Part shown: positions 11,888 to 23,694 of the stretch, piece after piece
Layout of the letters: every line of letters begins with the position of its first letter
How positions within the stretch are numbered: position 1 is the first letter of the stretch
From: [Phialemoniopsis] sp. UDSM-2020
Lineage: Eukaryota; Ascomycota; Sordariomycetes; Thyridiales; Thyridiaceae
Assembly: GCA_018873225.1 (NCBI GenBank)
Contig: JAEILZ010000009.1
Span: 1,417,501-1,481,500 of the forward strand
DNA: 64,000 nucleotides
Direction of reading: 5' to 3'
Notes under the pieces: generated by a model
Database searches by the model: none
What the model was told of the DNA's origin: nothing
Seen by the model: the letters and a program-made list of their open reading frames with translations, nothing else
Position numbers and translations under genes: made by a program

Positions 11888-13142
11888 ATGGCCCGAACTA
11901 AGCGCAGTGCACCACTCGTTGCCAAACCCGGCGACTGGCCTGACGACACTAACTGGCAAGCCCTCAAGAAGGAAGACCTCCTATCGGCATGCGAACCGCG
12001 AGGTATACCTCTTTCTCGCAATAGAAACCGGCTATTACACGCCCTCTGTGAAATTTCTGCTGCCCGAGGCCACCCTCAACCTTGGTACAAGAGGAAGAAT
12101 AGGAAGCTCCTCAAAGGTTATTTGCCAAATAAAGCAGCAGCCTCATACCACCAGATCCATTTGAAGGGCATAGACCACACGTCCCCCGGAACGAGTCATA
12201 TCGTCATCGTTGGTCCACCGAACACCCCCCCTCCTCAAGAATTGCCCGCCTGGATCATGTCAGACATGGAGCAACATCAGCTTCTGAAAACTGGCGAGCT
12301 CGTCTGGACTCTTAAACTTGGAGCGAGCAGTGAGACGAAACAGGCCAGTGATACGAACCAGACCAGTGAGACAAAGCAGACTAGTAAGAGGAAGCAGACT
12401 AGTGAGAGGAAGGAGAGCAGTAAGAGGAAACAGACCGGTCAGACGAAGCAGACGGGAAATGTGGCCCCAGTTGAGCCTCGTCTGTTCCTCGTCGGGCCTG
12501 TTGATATGAACGGCAGACCTGCGCCATACATTTTCTTCGATCCCGACGACAACTCTCTCTGCACCACAAGCAGGAGCCATGAGCCATCATGCACGTGCAA
12601 CCCGATGAACCTGTTGGGACAGCCATGCAAGCACATCGACTGTAAGTCTGACACCCAATTCGCCCACTGCAAACAATATACTTGGTCATCTTAAGACGTA
12701 CTGACACCTGGAAATAGACGTCGCCAACTACGCAGAGCAGGGTAGGGAGATTCTCCTTGAGCAACGGAACACTCTTTCCGTCAACACGTCCTCTTGCTTC
12801 GAGATCCGCCCTTTCTCCACGAGCATCTGCCCCATCTGCTCCCAACGCTGCGGGAACGACGACCCTGATAGCACGCTGGAGCCCGAGTCCACGATACACT
12901 GTATCGTCTGTGGCCATCACGCGCACCGACACTGCTTCAATGTGTGGGCGAAGTGGTCGGCTCTTCACGCTACGCACTTGACCTGTGCGGTCTGTCTGCA
13001 TGCGTGGCGCCTGAGGGGCGACTGGGGTGAGCTTGGTCTCCGCAGGGACGCACTCCAGAAGGAGACGGAGAAGAAGTGGTTCGAGCGAGATATGGAATGG
13101 GAGAAGGAGGAGGAGAAGGCCAGAATCGAGAGTGGATGGTAG
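11888..13142 (+). CDS. Unrecognised protein: SAP-like N-terminus, hexapeptide repeats, RING-like C-terminus
   Basis: I do not recognise a named family. Exons are 11888-12641 and 12718-13142; the intron has a GTAAGT donor and AATAG acceptor. The product is 392 residues. Residues about 20-55 (WQALKKEDLLSACEPRGIPL and onward) resemble a SAP DNA-binding helix pair. Residues 148-189 are seven tandem six-residue units of Ser/Thr/Lys/Gln. A Cys/His cluster (CTCNPMNLLGQPCKH) precedes a RING-like zinc pattern: CPIC, CIVC, an H-x2-H-x2-HC-type stretch and CAVC. The tail is a charged helix rich in Glu/Lys/Trp. SAP plus RING suggests a chromatin- or DNA-associated ubiquitin or SUMO ligase, but that is only inference. 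The ATG at 11888 was chosen because the SAP-like domain begins soon after it. Confidence 0.65.
12329..12454 (+). repeat. Seven tandem 18-bp units encoding S-x-x-x-x-Q-type hexapeptides
   Basis: The codon pattern repeats every 18 bp: AGT-GAG-ACG-AAA-CAG-GCC and variants (SETKQA, SDTNQT, SETKQT, SKRKQT, SERKES, SKRKQT, GQTKQT). It lies wholly within the coding frame of the SAP/RING-like gene. Copy divergence is moderate. Confidence 0.85.
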
Positions 13143-13530
13143 GCCGGGTCGGGCTGGGGAAGAACGGAGGTCGAGTGATTCGATTGCTCAGTTCCATAAT
13201 GCCACGGAACTCGGGAGCTTTGTAAGAGTAGCATGTAAAATCCTCGCTTCGAACCGCGACGCAGATATTGAGCAACTCTAGCCAGTTCAATAACGGACAA
13301 TTCAACCCTGTTTGGGGAATAAGTTTTATTGCGAACCAAACCACCATCCAGGCAAAGGTCTACTAAACTCCGCAAAGCTCATACAAAAAAGCCTAGACAG
13401 TGATACTCATGCCTCTGCTTTGAACGGCCTTGTCGCCGTGCCCATTCTCCCGTCCAAGTAAAAAACTAATAAACAGACGCCTAGTGCTACAATTCTTTTT
13501 GTGAACCAAAATGACGCCACCCAGTCTCTC
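13143..13530. other. Intergenic, convergent 3' ends
   Basis: Between the SAP/RING-like gene and ARP9. No gene or repeat seen. Confidence 0.5.
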
Positions 13531-16020
13531 TTAACCCAGCATGGAGTGAGTCCGGATTGCCTTGGGGCCAAGCTCACTGAACAAGATAGGTTAGTATTCC
13601 CACATTGTACTTGTTCTCGCGAGGGGGCAACGTAAAAAAAACTTACTTGTAATCAACCCTGCCCAAGCTCATCATCCTCTGCGCCTCGAGGCCCTGCGCA
13701 TCCAGGTTATGTACGCAGAACGCCAAGCGCGCCGCGACCTGGGCGCCGAGAAACATGGCCTCTTCGAAACCGTTCTTGGTCCACTCGCTCAGGTACGTCG
13801 GCAGCGGCGCCAGCTTGATCGCCGTTGGTGTCTGGCTGTGGAAGTGGTGCGAGTGAGCGCCCGCCGGCGCGTCGCCACCGGCGTTCGACCCGGCGGGTCC
13901 CGGGGTACCGGCGCCTCCGCCCTGGAGGCTTGCCGTGGTGGCTGCCTGAAGCAGCGGGTTGACCGACGAAGAGGTGGGCAGCTGATGGGGAGCGCCAGTG
14001 AAGCTGCCTGTGGGCGTCTGCGAGCCCGTACCCGTCGGGGTGCCGAGATTGCTGGGCAGCTCCGAGGTGAACATGGTGGCGGTGGAGGGGGAGATGAGGT
14101 GGCGCGCATTGAGGGTCTGAATAATGTTGTCCTTGAGGCCGCGGATACGGCCGCCGTTGCCAACGAAGACGATGTTCTCCCAGCACTGCGGCCGCATGTA
14201 CATATCTTCGATACTCTGCACGGCGCGGTAGATGGCTGTCACAATTCTGTCAATCTCGGCGCGGTCGGCGAAGGTGAATCGCTCGACGCCAATCTCGATG
14301 TCCTTTCGGATCCGCTTGATCTGTCGTTCGGGCTCCGGTGCTGCTGCCGGGGCCGCTGTTGTGGTCGGCTCTGCGGAGGGGAAGAACGAGAGCGGCTCAG
14401 CTGGTTTATCAGCCTTGGGCTTCTCAGCCTCCGCTGGCGCATCACCTGCTGATGCTGCCGGCACACCTTCTGCAGGCGCTCCCTCTGCCGGCGCGCCGGC
14501 CGCTGGTGGTTGTTCTGTGGTGGTTTCTGACTTGGGCACCTCGCCGTTAGCGGCCGGTGCAGCCTCAGCTGAACCCTCGGTCTTTGGTGCCTCTGATGTC
14601 TCCGTGGTAGCAGGGACAGGAGCCGGAGCCGAGGTCGGAGCAGGGGCAGTGGCCGGAACCGCGCCCGCGCTTGGTGCATCTTTCATCTCTTGGTCTTTCG
14701 CCTCGGTCTCCTTCACCTCAGGCGCCTTCACCTCGCTCTCCTTTGCCTCGCCCTCCTTGGCGCCCTCTTTCGGCCGCGTCTTGTCCTCCTGGACCAGCTG
14801 CTCGAAGTGGAACGTGTTGCGCACTCGCTTGGAGTTGGGTAACCGCGCTGGCTTTGCCGCTGCGGCATCTGCTTCCTTGTCCTTGCCCCGCTTGCCCGTC
14901 TTCGCCTTCTCGGCCTTCTCCTTCTCCTTCTTTGCGAGGAACTCTTTGGTCTGGCCGCTCGTCACGATGGTAGCGACATCGAGCACACCGTCGTCAGCAC
15001 CCTCCTTGCCCTCGCCATTAGCGGCATCTTCGCCTTCACCTGACGTGGCTGTCGGTTGCTGTTCCGAGATATTAGGTTGTTCCTGAGCCGCCTGCAAGAC
15101 AGCCGCGGGCGCTGGAACGGGGGCCGCGGTGTTGCTGACGTGCTCGTTCGGCAGCTCCATGAGCTCCTTCTTCTCGGGCACATAGGGAAGCACTTCGCAG
15201 ATCGCACTCTTCTTCAGCTGCTCCGCCATCTCGTGATTAAAGTCCTTGCCCTCTAGGAGCTTCATCAACCTCCGCGTAAAGATTTCACCACCGGAGATTT
15301 CTTTCCTATTCTCTCCCTCCGTTGTGTCACCCACGTCTTCGTGGCTGACGACCCGGCTATCGAAGATGCAAGTGATATCCACCTTTTCGAAGCCAATGTC
15401 GACGACTGTCATATGCGGCCACTTGAGACCGTATTGCGTCGCTACACCACTGTGGATGAGGCAGAGTGCCGGAGTCTTAGTCTTCTCAAAGATGTAGCGC
15501 GCTATCATCTCGCAGTCTGGCCTCGTCCACTGAGGCGATGCCATCAGCATGATGGGCGTGTTGTGGTAGGTCGTCGTAAGCATGCTGTGAACGTGGTCAA
15601 GGAAAGCTAGGAATGCATCCATATTGACGATGCGGCCGCCTTTTAAGTATCCGTCCACGTTAGCGACAAGTACTCTTGACTTTGCGCGTTTGCAAATTGC
15701 TTACCCTGCATGGGATATACCGCGCCCTCAGTAGAGTCGGGATCCTCCACGTACTCCCAGTCATCATCCTCCTTCTTGTCTGCATCGGCAGGCCCAGTGC
15801 CGTTAGTCTGGGCAGCGGCCGCAGCCGCGCCTGCCTTCTTGCGTTTGTACGTGTGATACGGGCGCCAGTCATCCGACTCGTCGTCCTTGAACATGCGCGT
15901 CGGGAAGCGAAAGGCCGGCGGCGTGAGCTCGGCGCAGCCGAGTTGAGCCATGGTCGTCTGGCTGCCCGGGCAGATGATGAGGATCTGGTCCTCGCGCCAT
16001 TTGCCCAGCTGGCTCGCCAT
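13531..16020 (-). CDS. ARP9: ARP9, actin-related subunit of SWI/SNF-RSC remodellers
   Basis: Nuclear actin-related protein that pairs with Arp7/Arp42 in SWI/SNF and RSC chromatin remodellers (family role). Three exons: 16020-15705, 15639-13647 and 13576-13531. Intron 15704-15640 has a GTAAGC donor and CTAAC branch; intron 13646-13577 has a GTAAGT donor and TTCAG acceptor. The last exon adds ELGPKAIRTHSMLG after LGRVDYN. Product is 784 residues. The N-terminus reads WREDQILIICPGSQTTMAQLG, as in fungal Arp9, and actin-fold segments follow (VVDIGFEKVDITCIFDSRVV; ENIVFVGNGGRIRGLKDNI). Two long inserts rich in Ala/Pro/Glu/Lys interrupt the fold at about residues 280-490. Further low-complexity sequence lies near residues 590-660. 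Confidence 0.92.
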
Positions 16021-16912
16021 TGTCGCGGCTGTTGTCAAGGGCAAGAGAAGGCTTGTGCAATTGATACTTTTTGTTGTCTGTGGGATCGAGGATCGCCGTG
16101 GGGTTTGCGTGGACGGGATCTCTAGATAGCTTGCGAAGATGTGCTCCCTGTCGCGAGCGCGCTTGCAGTCACAAGTCAATTCGCGATTGCCCAGCCGCCA
16201 ACCTGCCACCATGAAATTTTGGACAGCTGCCAGAATGAGTGAAAGCAAATATTATGTAAGCGGGCTTAGACCTCGCTAGATGCATACGCCTCGATAGAGC
16301 GACAGGTCATGACCTCGAAAGTAACACTTAAAAAACGGAATGAAAACAAATGTCGAATAACAGGCAAGTCCGTGGCGCCTATGTGCTGCGTAGATCTCCG
16401 AGGACACCGGACTAAGTGGTAGTAGCACACGATGAGCTTCCGTCACAAAGCTTCACGGGGACGGCTTCGTCTACCGGAGTTACAGCATGTTACCTAATTC
16501 ATTGTACACTGTCAAAGTCCAAGACTCTGTATTATTTGCATTCGCTAAAGTCTAGATGCACGGATACAACCGAGAGAGCGCTGTCCACCCGCATCGTAGT
16601 TGTTGCACGTTGCTATTAACAAGAATCTCCCCCCGCCGCCTGCTCGCCCAAACTATGGTATCCAATAAGCCATTCTATCAGCGTAGTCCCAAAAAGCGGA
16701 ACAGCAAGCTATATGCTGTATGATGAAGATATAATCAGACCCAGCCATCCTATAACGCCGTTGACAGAAGCCAAGCCTGGCTTGCTGATAAAGTGCTGAA
16801 ATCAAAGAACGCCGATCGATGCCACTCCCATCGAGCCTTTCGTACATCTTCGTCCGTTACCCTCCCATGATCCGTGCCCAAGTCTTCAAGTCGTGGTCCT
16901 TGTTCAGGATCC
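16021..16912. other. Intergenic, ARP9 promoter side
   Basis: Upstream of ARP9 and downstream of the Ysc84-like gene, both minus strand. No supportable gene. Confidence 0.5.
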
Positions 16913-19218
16913 TCATGCAACCGTCACCGCAGTTGTGTCAATGCGGCTGTGATTGATCTTTTCCGAAACAGGGTCCTCAGTCTGGGCCTCATCACCCAGC
17001 TTCGGCCCCTTCACATCATCATCGGCCTTTGGGGTCAGCGGTGCATTCTCAGACTCGTCAGCGGAAGAAGCATGCTCCGTGGCTTGGGGCGTTGACACTG
17101 TTTCAGAAGTGCGGTCCGCGTTCTCTCTCTCTTCGGGTGCAGATTCAAAGTCCGTCGTTGCTCCTGAAGAGGAAGCAATCGAGGGCTCGGCTGGTCTGTC
17201 CTGTGATGAGATTGCAGCTGTCTTCTCCTCAACCTCGATGGTTCCAAGCGAAGGAGTCGTCTGGGAGGCTCCATCCTTGGCAGAGGCTGCTCCGTCCGAA
17301 GTTGTGCTTTGGAAGGACTGCCTCAGGGGGCTGCTGACCATGGCGATCGCGGAGAGATCGCCAAATTCGCTCTTGCTGGCTCTAGAAGAGCGCGCTGGGC
17401 TTCTAGCAGGAAGAGGAGGAGGGATGCGCTTCGGAATGTTCACCACGGCTCCCTTGACCTGGAGAACCTGGGTCACTTGAGAGGACATGATCGTCGCGTG
17501 CATAGGTTGGCTTGTCGCAACCTCGTAGATGACTGGCTCCTCCTCTTCATCGTCCTCATCTTCATCGTCGGCATCTTCATCCTGTTCATCTTCCGCTTCC
17601 GGGTCAATCTCGTCGACTTTCTTTGCCTCCTCCACAACATCGACCACAGCCACCTCGGGCTCGGCTGCTTGTGCACTCTCGGCAGTGGGCGCAGGTGCGC
17701 TGCGCGGCGAAGCTCGGTTCTTGATGGGGGCGGGCTCAAGTTTAAACTCAAACTCTTTAGGCGTCTCGGGAGGGCTGAGATGTTTTTGTAGTGAGCTCAT
17801 GTCGATTTTAGTATAATCTACATCCTCTGGCTCCTGAATAACAATTGTATGTTCCTGCGAGGAGCGGGGGAGGCCGTCATCGCTTTGGTTGGGGCTCAGC
17901 GTAGTATCTGGCGTCTCTGCAACGTCAGTCTGCGTGTGCGCGTCGGTCATTGTGGTCCTCGTGGACATGTAACTGCCCCGGTTGCTTCTCGTTGCGTATG
18001 TATCACTGCTCTGCCGATTGAACTTGCTGAAAAGCGGACTGGTTGGAGCAGGATTGTATTCGAACTGGGCACTAGCCGGCCTGAGTCGTGACCCGGCTTC
18101 CCTGATCTCTAGTCCAGCCATCTCCAGAGCGATGACTCCGAAAGGATCCGGATCGTCGTTGGACGGAACACCAAACTTGGCAGACATTGGCGTCTGGGTG
18201 GGCGTCTCTATCACCGCATCGCCGGGCGCCGGTTGCTGCGAGAGTCTTTCCATGGTCCGCGCATCGAAATCGGTCCTTCCTTCGGCGGTCTTGATCGCCT
18301 CGAACAGGGGCGCAATCTCGGGTATCGATTTTCGAACATTGCCTGCGATGATGTCCAAGACATCAATATCCTCACCTCCGTAAAACGTGTCATTCTCATT
18401 GCCGCGCAAAGTGACGAGCGAGCCATCTAGTTGTACGCTGCGGTGTTGGCCCCTAGCCTTCAAGTAAGTCAGGACGGTGTTGTTGAGCTCTTTCCACCGG
18501 ATATCGTTCTCGAGCAAGCCACTCGAGGCAATCGGACCGACTGACAGATTCACGTCTGAGCCGAGGGTCACCTTGGGTCTGGTGAACATTTCTAGCGCGG
18601 AGACACTGTTGATGACCAGAACACAGTCGTAGATGTCAACGCCAATCACGAATCCCAAAGCTGCCGTGTGTAGGAGAATGCCGGCCGGTGGCGACCATGT
18701 CCCGTCCGCTTTCCTGGCGATGAGGATACCGGAGCCGCCGGAGCCTGACATCCATAGGCCGGAGCGCATGCAAGAGAAGATGGCAAGGCCCTGCGCATTC
18801 TGAATAATGCGCGGAGGGATCTTCTTCAAGGCGTTGTTTGGTGAAGAGGCAAAGTTCGGCGCGCTCGGGCTGGTAGGCGCAGAAGTGGTCGCTTCCTCGG
18901 CAAGAAAGCCATCCGCTGGGACACCGGGTCAGTACTGTGGTCAAGCAAGGAAACAACAAAGAACGGCGAGGCCGGTTGGGGTCAATGCATACTGCAGAAG
19001 GATTTGAGAATGCGCGCGGCCTTTTCGCACTCCTTGTCGACGGTTGTAGGCCAGTAAACCTCCCTCTCAACCTTGGATGTGCCTGGATTGGTCGAGTTGG
19101 CACCCTTGGTTGTCGTGATCTTGTCAGTCCAACCAAAAACCTTGTCGAAAGGCCTCGCCTTGCCGTCGGCAGACTTGGTCCTCTCCCACGAGGGCAGCAG
19201 AGCCGATACGCGCTGCAT
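16913..19218 (-). CDS. Ysc84/SH3YL1-type SYLF (DUF500) domain protein
   Basis: Predicted actin- and lipid-binding endocytic protein (SYLF domain; yeast Ysc84/Lsb3 relatives). Exons are 19218-18993 and 18915-16913, with a 76-nt intron whose donor is GTATGC. The join reads KSFC-T-DGFLAEEA, and the product is 742 residues. Residues about 50-300 form the SYLF domain: KKIPPRIIQNAQGLAIFSCM, a glycine-rich SGSGGSGILIARK loop, and VGVDIYDCVLVIN. The rest is long and disordered: a strongly acidic Asp/Glu run (about 17530-17610), Pro-rich patches such as PKRIPPPLPARSPARSSRAS that could bind SH3 domains, and a Ser/Thr/Glu tail. No SH3 domain is present, unlike yeast Ysc84. Confidence 0.88.
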
Positions 19219-22200
19219 GGTGAGCTCGCGCCTTGGGTTGCTTCATCCGAGTGGGCGACGAGGTGGGTTTGTTGATGCGCGTGTGTCGTGTAAAGAGGGA
19301 AGCAAGTTTAATCTTGGGATGGAATTCCAGGCACAGGATGTATTGTACGACAGTAAGTGACAGTAGTAGTGGGTAGTGGCGGCGGGTGGATTAGTGAGGG
19401 ACGCCAGCGCTGCGCTGCTTTCCGGGGCGGACGAGCCAATGCAAATTCCCCATGCAACTAAGACTAAGGCCTCGCCCATAGAGCCCTTCTCAAAGCAAGC
19501 AGACAAAGAAGTGAATGGGACCCAACTAGCGGGGACCCGGCATCAAGAAAAGGGCAGGAAAAAACGAGAAAAGTGCAGATGAAGAGGCCTGGTGACGTGG
19601 GCGACGATCACACCAACCGCCGGGGAGGGAAGATCAGACCAAGGCACCACCCAGACACAGCCCAGAACGAGGACAAGGACCGGGGTCAGGCACGGTATTG
19701 AAGCGATTATTGCAGGGATGGCCTGCCGAGACTGCCTTGAAGGTGTGGTGCGTGCGGGCGGATGAACAGACTTTTTACGGGGTGCGTTTGCGTTTGTGTC
19801 GCAACACCATCAATGGGGTGGATTCTAGTACATTCAAGTAGGCGAGGCACTCGAAGCTAGCTTGACAAGAAGGAAACGTTGGTGGAGCTGGCACTCGAAC
19901 TAAAGACGTGGATAGAGTGAGTCGTGAGCTGAATGAGCCCAGGCTCTCTCGACTTATTTCGAGGAGGCATCGAGGGAAATTCGAAGACTCGACTGGAGCA
20001 AGGATGCCCGCATGTCGCTATGCCGACAGATGGATGCCGCACTTGAGCAGCACCGGGATGCAAGGTAAGCTCGTGCTCCTCCTCAATGCGACCCGATGAT
20101 GTGTTTTGGGTAAGGCGACGGGGCGGGGACGAGAGGGGGGCCTGGTGATGTACGAAGTACAACAAGCCAGAAGCTTGAACGTCGTACCTGATTATTGATT
20201 AATCCTCCACCACTTGCAAATGAATAGAGCATCTCTTAATGCTCAGCCGGACAAGCACAGGCTGTGTCGAAACTCGCAATTTACACGGCTGGGCTTTTGC
20301 GAGAGGAGCCATTGGGATTGGCCCTACAAGATCCAAAACGACAACAAGTGACTGGAAAAAGCAATGCCTCGATCTACAATGTCAATTTAACTTTTGTCTC
20401 CCTGGATACGATCAGATCGTGTACACAAAGATCCGTCGGCATCGAAGATGGGATCTCTTGTCGTACGCAGTGCTTACACAGGCCATTATTGCAGAATCTG
20501 GCCAGAATAAATTTCGCGTAAAGTGGTTCGCCATTTCCTATCATTCCAGTCGAGCCTCTGGCGTCTCAAGACAGAAGACGTGTTCCGAGAAAATGATAAT
20601 GGTGGTGTCGCGGCCGGTCCACCCCTCCCTCACGATCCAGAAGAAGGTTCAAACAAACGGGATCCATCCATGACTGCCAGACGCCAGACCCCCTGCAGCT
20701 AGTTACGGTAGTACCTCCATAATGTTTGACGGGCGAGTCAGTCACTGCATAACGGCTTGCGTTTTCTCTGACGGCGGTTGGCCTAATGAACGGGTACCTG
20801 ACTACTTGCTTGGACCCGAGTAAATCTCCATTGTGGACGGGAGACTTCCGTTTGGAGTGAAAGTGGGCAGTTGACGAGGCGTACCACCTATTGCTGATAA
20901 TGTTCATTTCAGGACGCCCAGGGCTCAATAATGCACGGAGTCAGGAGTATGGCTTTGATACCTTTTTTAGGACAGACGAGGCCCCCCAGCATCCCAGACG
21001 CCCATCTCCGAGGAATCTGGGCCTTTCCCCATCGTCGGGTTTCAATCCATGTTCCGCCGTCCAGGAAGCTCATGCTAGCGTCCGGCCTTCCCTACCAGGC
21101 TGTAACAACGAGTCCACAAGACCATCCGTCTCATCAAATGATACTTGATACTTGACCAGATGGTCCCCCCCAGGGTCATATATTGGCTTACTTGTACAAT
21201 GTGGCATCAGCTCACCTGTTCTCTCATCATTTACAGGTGCCGGATCAGCCGGACAGGGTGGGAAGGCGAAATGGGACGCTCAAAATATTGAATCTCGTTC
21301 ATATTGCCAAGCCAAGCGCCGAAGCTGATGTCCAGCTGGATCTGGAGCCCGGAAGGTCTGTGCAGGCCCTGCACAGATCCACCAAGAACAGAGCCAGAAC
21401 ACTCTAAAGACCCTTGACAGGTCCAGCTCGTCTCTGTCTATCAGTCATGCAAGTCTTCTTGCTCTGGGTACTGCAAAAAACTCATTGCGTCATTTGACCC
21501 AAGCCGAGCGGCGGTGCTTCGCATGAAACCCCTTGATGCTCCGTAGCAACCGGAATTTGTTCACATCAAAATTGGAGGTTGCCTCAAATTGCCCAACCTC
21601 TAGTCGCACAAATTTTGTAAAGGATGTTGATTAAAACGATGTCTGTCTTTGAGAATGAAACGCGCGTCTGCCCATATGGCTTGGGTTTTCCTTTAGCTGG
21701 TTCCCGCGCTAGCTCAAGTCCCGTCCCATCAGTCCAGGCGATAAAAGCACGGCATATGGGGATAAGTCTCATCTGATGTACTCACAGGGTCCTCCATTCA
21801 CCATCCGTGGAGAGCCTCAACGTGGCACGCTAAAAGTCGCACGGGAATGCGCGATGCGTTTCAAGAGGCCGCGCCCACCCGCGGCATCAGAGATGATAGC
21901 AATCTAGTTGCGACGACGGGTCCTTGACTGATGTTGCACAGGATGTCATACCGGTCAATTCTTTTGGTGATAGCTGGGGCTCAATCTCAAAAGGGTAATT
22001 ACCTAGGTGTGCCAACTGCTGCCAAGGTTCGTTCACACATGATTATCATTCGCATTTATTGGTACTTGATCTATTGAGACCTATGGATGAGCAATTTGGA
22101 TACCCAAGACGCCCAGAACCAAACACCGGAAAAAGAATAATTTGAAATAAATCCCAGAAAGAACTCCGTTTGACTCGTCTAAGAGTTGCCTCAGAGCTTG

Positions 22201-22380
22201 TAGAATGTCTAAATCTTTTGTCATCATATATCATGCATTCATAACCGGGCGCCTGTCCGATGCACCAAACTTTGCCGAATCATAGAGTAGTGATAAGCTG
22301 AAGCAGAATCCGATTTCCCCCTTTTGCGAAGGCCGGTTGGTTTCGACGATGAACCATGCTCTGAGAAGGCCATGATCATC
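19219..22380. other. 3.2 kb gene-poor intergenic region
   Basis: Only short frames without family resemblance or convincing splice structure. It has no obvious AT-rich RIP-type block, terminal repeats or RNA gene. It lies between the start of the SYLF gene and the end of the F-box gene, so it contains at least the SYLF promoter. Confidence 0.5.
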
Positions 22381-23694
22381 TTAAGCTGTCGGTATGCCTT
22401 CTCCACGGGTGGCTGGGTAGTTGCCGCCCTCGATCAGAAACCTTTCGAACTCGGACCCGTCGATGGTCTGTTGGTTGGCAGGAAGCCGTGTCTTTGCCGG
22501 CAGAGGCGACCAGTCATCATCCGTGATGGCGTGGAAGCGGTAGCGCTCGTTCGAGTTTGCTTCGAGGGTCTCACACTGAAAGTCTCCCTCCAGATGTACT
22601 CGCTGCAGACGTGGCATGCGACCACGGAGAGAAGCAAACAGTGACCGGAAGCTACCACGGCAGAGGTGGATTCCACCCATCGATCTCTCGAAGGCCTTGG
22701 CCAAGCCACGACCGCCCAACCGAAGACGTTCTAGGGTTGCAGAGTGTCTCAAGATGAAGCTCCTCAGTGCAGCCTCGTCGCACAGCACACCCTCCAAGGT
22801 GAAGTCGGTCAGATTCGGGAAGACAAAGTCACCGACAAGTTCCTCGAGCAGTAGTAGGAATTTGGTCTGGCGGGAATTATAATTTTGGAAGCGAAGTGTC
22901 AGGTGAGCGACGTTGCGTGAGAAGCGGAGGATGTTACCAAGTCCGAGGATAGCCTTGAACCTGGCGGCCGGGAATGTCACGTTGGAACAGTCAATGGTGA
23001 GCTCGAGGCGGGAGAGACCAGCAAAGACATCCCTCGAATCGGCCCAGAGCTTCCGGTCTGCAGGTCCACGGAAGACTTCCAAGGGCAGACGCTCAACGGA
23101 GAACGAGGTCAACTCTGTTCTCTGCATGGCCGAGACAATCGTCGTGAGGTCCTTGCATGCTCTTGTATAGTCCATCTTTCGGCAGTTGGGGACTTTGAAT
23201 GCATCCTTGAGAACCTCGATATCAAACGGACATCTGGCAAAGGTGACTTCTAGCTCCTGAAGATTGGGGAGCTGGCCGAAAGACTCCCTCAAGGTCTCTG
23301 CTTGCTCGTATAGAGGAGCCACCTCCTTTCTGCACTTGACAATGTCCGCATATTGAACCCAGGCATCCGACAACACGGCCGACTGCTCTTCTGGATCTTG
23401 TAGGTAGTGTTGGAAGTAGGAGGTGTGGTGGGCGTTGTACTCGTCGACTTCAGACAGGTTGACCGTGACGGTCTGGATGCTGTGTCTCAAGCGGTCATGG
23501 CTCGATATCGAGTGAAGCCGCTTGACGTCGTCCCGCCAGGCGAGGGCCGTGAAGTTAGGAAGGATGAGGTATTCGTAGCCTACTTGGGCGAGGGTGGTCG
23601 TGACAAGGCGCAGGTTCCTCACCGAGTCGACGTCGCAGTGTTGGTACACGAGACGTAGTAACTCGACGGGGAGAGAGTCCATGCCGACAAACAT
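22381..23694 (-). CDS. F-box protein
   Basis: Putative substrate adaptor of an SCF ubiquitin ligase. Single exon. The start at 23694 gives MFVGMDSLPVELLRLVYQHC; the second ATG at 23682 is an equally good start. The F-box occupies roughly residues 1-45, with the DSLPVELL-x-x-VYQHCD-x-x-SVRNLRLV pattern. The remainder (to residue 437) contains leucine-rich, LRR-like spacing (NLQELEVTF, GLSRLELTI, HLTLRFQNY, NLTDFTLEGV, TLERLRLGG, RLQRVHLEGD). This is typical of the large, fast-evolving fungal F-box family. The upstream open frame reaching 24039 is judged non-coding because it lacks family resemblance. Substrate unknown. Confidence 0.85.
   Translation of the reverse strand: MFVGMDSLPVELLRLVYQHCDVDSVRNLRLVTTTLAQVGYEYLILPNFTALAWRDDVKRLHSISSHDRLRHSIQTVTVNLSEVDEYNAHHTSYFQHYLQDPEEQSAVLSDAWVQYADIVKCRKEVAPLYEQAETLRESFGQLPNLQELEVTFARCPFDIEVLKDAFKVPNCRKMDYTRACKDLTTIVSAMQRTELTSFSVERLPLEVFRGPADRKLWADSRDVFAGLSRLELTIDCSNVTFPAARFKAILGLGNILRFSRNVAHLTLRFQNYNSRQTKFLLLLEELVGDFVFPNLTDFTLEGVLCDEAALRSFILRHSATLERLRLGGRGLAKAFERSMGGIHLCRGSFRSLFASLRGRMPRLQRVHLEGDFQCETLEANSNERYRFHAITDDDWSPLPAKTRLPANQQTIDGSEFERFLIEGGNYPATRGEGIPTA

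Noticed and set aside
14232..15086. 284-codon open frame on the + strand opposite ARP9
   Set aside because: It is the mirror of a low-complexity Ala/Pro/Glu coding region. Its Ser/Gly/Ala composition is what the antisense of that tract would give, with no domain or splice context.
20239..20673. 144-codon plus-strand frame in the 3 kb gap
   Set aside because: No domain, biased composition or family resemblance. The surrounding sequence lacks a convincing gene structure.
19219..22380. Possible transposon or RIP-mutated block
   Set aside because: No terminal repeats, transposase-like frame or strong AT bias visible.
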